Assembly (NCBI GenBank): GCA_002842095.1
Contig: PHCB01000010.1
Location: 1-64,000 of the forward strand
Direction: 5' to 3'
Source: a candidate division BRC1 bacterium HGW-BRC1-1
Lineage (GTDB): Bacteria > Sumerlaeota > Sumerlaeia > Sumerlaeales > Sumerlaeaceae
DNA: 64,000 nucleotides
Shown: piece by piece, positions 59,399 through 64,000 of the stretch
How the letters are laid out: every line of letters starts with the position of its first letter
Numbering within the stretch: position 1 is the stretch's first letter
The notes under the pieces: generated by a model
Database searches by the model: none
What the model was told of the DNA's origin: nothing
The model's input: the letters and a program-made list of their open reading frames with translations, nothing else
Translations under genes and position numbers: made by a program

Positions 59399-60025
59399 CT
59401 CCCCCTCCTCAATCATCTCCCGCGCAACTTCCGACGCCACCGATCCGTCGTAGCCTTTCCTCATAAGAAACTGTCCCAGCTTGGCGCGGCCCTTGGGGTC
59501 CTTGCGCAGCGCCACTGCACGCCGCCCGGCTGCCAGCCTGGCATGCTCCATCTGAACCTCCCGCGGTTCCGCACCGGCCACGGCTTCTCCTGCCGTTTGC
59601 GCGTCAACCCCGCGCTGGCGCAACTCATAGCAAATAGCCCGCGGCCCCTTGTTGGCCGACCGCTGTGCGGTGCGCGTGAAAGCCTGTGCATATTCCGTGT
59701 CGTCAAGCATCCCCAGCGCCGTGGCCTTCTCCAGCGCGCCCTCCACCGCTTCCTCGCTGAAACCCAACCGCGCCAGATACATCTGTGCCTCACGCCGCGA
59801 TTTGCGCCGCAACGCCAGATACCGCACCAGCCGCTGGCGCGCCTCCAGCGCGTGCTGCTCGCGGCGCAGCCCTTCCAGCGCCGACGCGCTCAGCACCATG
59901 TCGGTCTTGATCTGATGCCCCACAGCCAGTTCCGCGTCCAGCTCCAGCACCGACCCATCGGACAGTTCCAAAGAAACGCGCCCCTGACCCCGCTTACGCA
60001 CGTATGTTAATTGGGTGATTCGCAT
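59384..60025 (-). CDS. recX: Regulatory protein RecX
   Basis: RecX homologue of 213 residues, a modulator that binds RecA filaments. The three-helix repeats are seen: ALEARQRLVRYLALRRKSRREAQMYLARLGFSEEAVEGAL (about 58-98), LGMLDDTEYAQAFTRTAQRSANKGPRAICYELRQRGVD (104-141) and GQFLMRKGYDGSVASEVAREMI. recA is not adjacent. The protein ends in MIEEGEEEEE, whose codons come from a TTC/CTC repeat array, so the tail is probably an addition from repeat expansion. Confidence 0.88.
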   Translation of the reverse strand: MRITQLTYVRKRGQGRVSLELSDGSVLELDAELAVGHQIKTDMVLSASALEGLRREQHALEARQRLVRYLALRRKSRREAQMYLARLGFSEEAVEGALEKATALGMLDDTEYAQAFTRTAQRSANKGPRAICYELRQRGVDAQTAGEAVAGAEPREVQMEHARLAAGRRAVALRKDPKGRAKLGQFLMRKGYDGSVASEVAREMIEEGEEEEE

Positions 60026-60194
60026 TGCGCGTTATGGACGCAAATAAGCTCTCGGCACGCAATAACCATTTGAGTCCGGACCAAATCAGCGCGAAACTTG
60101 TCCAACCGTGTCAAACCCCATATAACCGCATGAAACTCTCCATCCCGAAACTCTCTTATTGCACCCCGCGCGCGACCGCGCTTCATCCATTCGC

Positions 60195-63100
60195 ATGACG
60201 GACAAGCTTCCAAAACCTCGTCCCCGTATCCGCCTCCATCGCCCACGGGTCTGGCGGCGTTGGTTGCGTCGCGTCGTGCACCACTCGCTGTGGGCCTTGC
60301 TGCTGGTGGGCATTGGTCTGGCCGCTTTCGTCTATTATGTCCCCTTCAGTTCGGCGCCCCTGAACCGTCGCATCGCCCGCTCCTTCGAGGAGCAAACCGG
60401 CCTTCGCGTGGAGTTCGACAGCGGACGCCTCTACGCAGCCCAACGCCTCTACACGCTGCGCAATGTGCGCGTGTATGTGCCCGGCTCGCCCGATCCCGAT
60501 CCCGCCCTGGTTGTACAAAGCGTCAACGCCCACGTATACGCCATGCGCCTTTTCACCGGGCGAAACACCTTCCTCGAATCCGTCGATCTCGACAATCCCG
60601 CCGGACTTCATCTCGTTTACAACGGCCACGGCATCGCGGCCGGACCCCGCACCCGCGAGATGGTCGAGGCAGTTCAAGCCCGATCCGATCCCGGCAAGAC
60701 GGGCTCGCTCCCCTTCCGCACACTGCGCCTTAATAATGCCGCCGTCACGCTGTCCGAGAGCGTCTCCACGGGCAGCCTCGAAAGTTTCTTGAACGTCCCC
60801 GTGGGAACCGCCCAGGGCTTCCTTATTTATGAACTCGACGCCGTTTTCACCGCCGGGGCGCGCCCCGACAAACCCAACGAGCTGAAATTTAATGGTCGCA
60901 TCAGTTCCGCCGACGGCCTCGAATCAAACCTCGACGGCACCGCCACCCACCTGCCCGACAAGTCCATCGCGGTCAGCCTGAACATGGCCGACATGGTACT
61001 GCCCAATCCCTTCGGCGACGACGCGACGGGCAGTTTCTCCGCCGCCAAGCTCACCCTCGAAGGCAGCCTCGGGCTGGCTCCCGGCAATCATCCCGCCGCC
61101 GCCACCGTCACCGCCGAGAACCTGTCCATCGCTCTTCCTGCGCAGGCCATCAATCTCAACGACCGCAACGTGCGCATGGAACTGACCGGCGCCCACAACT
61201 CAGACACCCGACGCTTCACCATCAACCGCCTGTCGTTGCAAGGCGAAGCCATCGATGCAGAAGCCGACGGTTTCGTGGAGACCGCCGCACCCAACGCCTT
61301 CGAGGGACATCTCGTGGCCCGCCGCGTGGGAGAGCCCTATTACCGTCTTCTGGCTCGCTACCTGCCGCCACGATGGGCCATAGCCGCCCGCGATACCAGC
61401 ATCCTCGTCGACGCCACAGCCCGGGGCGATCGCTCGGGGCTCGCATCCATCATCGGCAAAATCCGCCTCAATGACATCTCTCTCGCCATCCGCGACCTCG
61501 AAAAGCCCGTCAGCGGTTTGCAGGGCGAAATCGTGTTCGAATCCGCCCGCGTGTTATTTCAAAACTTCAGCGGCGAATATGGGCGCACCCGCGTGGGGCT
61601 CGACGGCTCCATCAGCGGCGACTTCCTGCGCGCCCGCGAGGGCAATCTGAAGGTCAACTGGCACGCCACCGCCCCGCCCGATGACATCATCTCGCTTTTC
61701 CGTTTCGCTAATCCGAACAACTCCGACCTTCCCGGCACACCCCGCCGCAACACCGGCTCCGGCGCCGTGACCACCACCGGCACGCTGGAGCAGTTCGTTT
61801 CCCTCAGCCAGCCCGATCGCACCACACTTCCCTCCATCCATGCGGAAGTCGACATCGCCAACGTCGATCTCACTCATTCGCTCCTTCCCCACCCCGTGCG
61901 GGGACTTGTGGGCAGCGCCCGCGTGCGCGACAACCGCATCCTCATCGACAACGTTCACGGCACATCAAACCACAGCGACTTCACCCTGAACGGCGTCATG
62001 CAGGGCGACGGCACCTTCTGGCGCGACCCCTGGCTCACGGCCACCCTCGCCATGAACTTCTCCCTCGAAGACGCGATCACATATCTGCCCAAAGAAAACC
62101 GCGACCACCTCGCTGAGACAAAACCCACCGGTGAGGCAACCATCAACATTGACCTCAACACGCCTCTGCCCCCCAAAAACGAAGCAACCTCCCGCGGCAC
62201 CATCACCTTCCAAAAGGTCGGCTTCACCCCGCGTCTCGATTTTATGAACGCAGAGGCCACCGACCTCAACGGTCGCCTCACCTGGACCGGCGACAGCGTG
62301 CGCCTGGAAAAATGTGAGGGGCTCATCAACGGCGAAAGGCTCAGCGCATCGGGGCGACTCGGACGCGACGAAATTCAACTCGATCTATCGGGCAACATCC
62401 AACTTCAGACTCTCGCCATGACCTTCCCCAAAGCCACCCAGTGGCTGGAGTTGTCCGGGCCCGCCAGCGGCAACGTAACGCTGCGCGTGTCTGACGGCGG
62501 TGCCACCGGCGCCTCTTCACAGGGAACCCTCGGCGCACTGCTCGCCGGCTTTGCGCCCCGCCTCAATGCCGCCGTGGCCGAGAACCGCCACTCCATCGAA
62601 GGCACCATCACCCTCGGCAACGGCCAGAACGGCGCGTCTTTTCGCCACAAGGCCATGCCGCCCGGCGGACGCGGCGTGGATCAAGCCAACATCACCGCCA
62701 TTCACGGCGACATCCGTTTGAAAAATCATATCTTCACCGTCCCCCCCGACTCCCCCCTCACGGGCAATTTCGCCGGAGCGCGCAACTGCCGCGCCCATGG
62801 CGAAATGGAATTTCGCAAGGGCAGCTTCCCGAGTCTTAAATTCACCCTCAACTGCAACAGCACCGCTTCCTTCGACCCTTGGATTCTCGGGTGGGGGACC
62901 GCGCCACGCCCCCCCGATGTACCCGCCCCGGAGCCAGGTCCGCCCGGAAAAACCTTCGATCTCGACGCCCGAATTATCGCCAACTCGGGGGCGTCCTTCC
63001 GGGGTCGAAAATTTGATCGTGCGAATATCGACCTCGATTACCGCTTCACGCAGGGCCGCCCCCGCATCACCAACATCCGCAAAGTGGAAACCACCGGTCT

Positions 63101-63734
63101 GGGCGGCAGGGCAATCGGCTCAGCCAAACTGGAAAGCTCGCCCTGGCTGGGCAAAAACGAATCGCTCAAATGGAACCTGAACGCAGACGTCCAGAATCTC
63201 ACCATCCGCGATCTGCGCCGTCTGGTCTTCAATGAGGATTCCCAGATCGACGGAGCCATCTCCACAAACATCGAACTTTCCGGTGTGAGCAGCGTGCCCC
63301 GCTCAATTCGCGGTCAGGGCAATGCCACGCTGGCGGACGTCAACATCGGCCGCACCCCCATGGCACTCTCGCTCTTTCAACTTCCGGGGATCATGCAGGG
63401 AACCCAGCGCAACCTGCAGGACTCGCGCTTCGCGAGCATCGCTCCCGTGCGCTACACCATCGGCGACGGCGCCCTTTCCGTGCGCGAGTTGCAACTCGCC
63501 ACCCAGGGCCTCATCATGGGCGTGAGCGGACGCTATATTTTCGGCGGCCAACTCGATCTCCTGCTGCAAATGAAAATTGTTCAATCGAGCCTGTTGGGCG
63601 ATATTCCCATCCTCAGCCCTGCAGCGAAGTTAGTCGACACCGTGGCGGGACAACTTCTCGCATTCCGCGTTCGCGGCACCACCGATCGCCCCATCGTTGA
63701 GCCCGCTCCCCTCACCGGTTTCCAGCAACCATGA
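60195..63734 (+). CDS. AsmA-like inner-membrane giant protein (AsmA/YhdP group)
   Basis: Protein of 1,179 residues starting at ATG 60195. One N-terminal helix (HHSLWALLLVGIGLAAFVYYV, residues 29-49) precedes a long periplasmic region built of repeated beta-strand groups. The AsmA C-terminal domain is recognisable (VRYTIGDGALSVRELQLATQGLIMGVSGRYIFGGQLDLLLQMK, about 1090-1135, then FRVRGTTDRPIVEPAP). Proteins of this group are thought to bridge inner and outer membranes and carry phospholipids. It is divergent from recX. The C-terminus is followed by a gene for a secreted protein. Confidence 0.85.
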   Translation: MTDKLPKPRPRIRLHRPRVWRRWLRRVVHHSLWALLLVGIGLAAFVYYVPFSSAPLNRRIARSFEEQTGLRVEFDSGRLYAAQRLYTLRNVRVYVPGSPDPDPALVVQSVNAHVYAMRLFTGRNTFLESVDLDNPAGLHLVYNGHGIAAGPRTREMVEAVQARSDPGKTGSLPFRTLRLNNAAVTLSESVSTGSLESFLNVPVGTAQGFLIYELDAVFTAGARPDKPNELKFNGRISSADGLESNLDGTATHLPDKSIAVSLNMADMVLPNPFGDDATGSFSAAKLTLEGSLGLAPGNHPAAATVTAENLSIALPAQAINLNDRNVRMELTGAHNSDTRRFTINRLSLQGEAIDAEADGFVETAAPNAFEGHLVARRVGEPYYRLLARYLPPRWAIAARDTSILVDATARGDRSGLASIIGKIRLNDISLAIRDLEKPVSGLQGEIVFESARVLFQNFSGEYGRTRVGLDGSISGDFLRAREGNLKVNWHATAPPDDIISLFRFANPNNSDLPGTPRRNTGSGAVTTTGTLEQFVSLSQPDRTTLPSIHAEVDIANVDLTHSLLPHPVRGLVGSARVRDNRILIDNVHGTSNHSDFTLNGVMQGDGTFWRDPWLTATLAMNFSLEDAITYLPKENRDHLAETKPTGEATINIDLNTPLPPKNEATSRGTITFQKVGFTPRLDFMNAEATDLNGRLTWTGDSVRLEKCEGLINGERLSASGRLGRDEIQLDLSGNIQLQTLAMTFPKATQWLELSGPASGNVTLRVSDGGATGASSQGTLGALLAGFAPRLNAAVAENRHSIEGTITLGNGQNGASFRHKAMPPGGRGVDQANITAIHGDIRLKNHIFTVPPDSPLTGNFAGARNCRAHGEMEFRKGSFPSLKFTLNCNSTASFDPWILGWGTAPRPPDVPAPEPGPPGKTFDLDARIIANSGASFRGRKFDRANIDLDYRFTQGRPRITNIRKVETTGLGGRAIGSAKLESSPWLGKNESLKWNLNADVQNLTIRDLRRLVFNEDSQIDGAISTNIELSGVSSVPRSIRGQGNATLADVNIGRTPMALSLFQLPGIMQGTQRNLQDSRFASIAPVRYTIGDGALSVRELQLATQGLIMGVSGRYIFGGQLDLLLQMKIVQSSLLGDIPILSPAAKLVDTVAGQLLAFRVRGTTDRPIVEPAPLTGFQQP

Positions 63735-63824
63735 CCCGGGCCGCCACGATTCCGCAAAACATCCCGCGCCCTACCGCGTAATATAATTTCACACGCCCAA
63801 AAACACCCAAGAGGTTTTCCAACC

Positions 63825-64000
63825 ATGGCTCACATTTCGTCCCACACCTCTCATCTTTTCGCCGCAGCCCTGTTCATGGCCGCCCTCGTCACCCCCGCCG
63901 TGGCAGCAGACACCGCATCCATCACCGGCAAGGTGACGTTCATTGGCGAGAAGCCGAAGATCGAAAACATCCGCTTCTCCGCCGATCCCTATTGCGAAAA
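63825..64000 (+). CDS. Secreted protein, 3' end outside window
   Basis: ATG 63825 with GAGG ten bases upstream. The visible 58 codons give a signal peptide (SHLFAAALFMAALVTPAVA) and the start of a beta-sandwich (SITGKVTFIGEKPKIENIRFSADPYCEK). GKVTF-type openings with a following …PYC segment are common in cupredoxin-like or carboxypeptidase-regulatory-like secreted proteins. The rest is outside the window, so the family is open. Confidence 0.6.
   Translation, partial: MAHISSHTSHLFAAALFMAALVTPAVAADTASITGKVTFIGEKPKIENIRFSADPYCE

Overview
The window comes from a GC-rich, Gram-negative (diderm) bacterium. An outer-membrane secretin, an RND efflux pump with its lipoprotein adaptor, an AsmA-like giant protein and Rhs proteins all point to two membranes. 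The 23S-5S rRNA unit has no 16S gene beside it, rpoBC is detached from rplKAJL, and several families of intergenic hairpin repeats are present. That combination fits PVC/FCB-type or candidate-phylum bacteria (for example Sumerlaeota-like lineages) better than Proteobacteria. The phylum assignment is inference.

Layout. 1-2.5 kb: end of a molybdenum hydroxylase gene and a small CxxC membrane protein. 2.5-12.7 kb: an accessory island with decayed gene copies, hairpin repeats, a frameshifted Rhs fragment, a C39-type peptidase, a truncated Rhs core, a displaced Rhs tip, and several small membrane or lipoprotein genes that look like toxin-immunity cargo. 12.7-15.3 kb: YbjQ-like protein, membrane-anchored thioredoxin, Kef-type antiporter. 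15.4-26.9 kb: rpoC, rpoB and a peptidoglycan-binding-like protein, all on the minus strand. 27-32.3 kb: PilZ protein, nucleotidyltransferase, M1 aminopeptidase, ketoacyl synthase. 32.5-38 kb: plus-strand genes from grpE to NAD(P)HX repair and LD-carboxypeptidase. 38-44 kb: rplA, a polytopic glycosyltransferase-like protein, 5S and 23S rRNA. 44.4-46.7 kb: NtrC-type regulator and methyltransferase. 46.7-56.4 kb: a metal-homeostasis block with a Zn/Mn-type ABC importer, a divergent P1B-4 metal ATPase, and a convergent RND pump plus adaptor. 56.5-64 kb: secretin, RecX, AsmA-like protein and the start of a secreted protein.

The most unusual content is the Rhs island and the repeats. A 340-bp stretch of Rhs core is duplicated without indels between a longer core gene and a displaced tip gene, and a chain of abutting or overlapping genes lies between them. 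One repeat family folds into four successive hairpins; one copy sits where it cuts off a DUF4239-like reading frame and supplies the stop codon of the gene on its other side. Other families are a TGTGGGACCGGCG...CGCCGGTC hairpin and two 9-nt periodic repeats (ATGGACNNN and ATGGGANNN). Some ATGGGANNN arrays form terminator-like inverted repeats, and some repeats run into gene ends.
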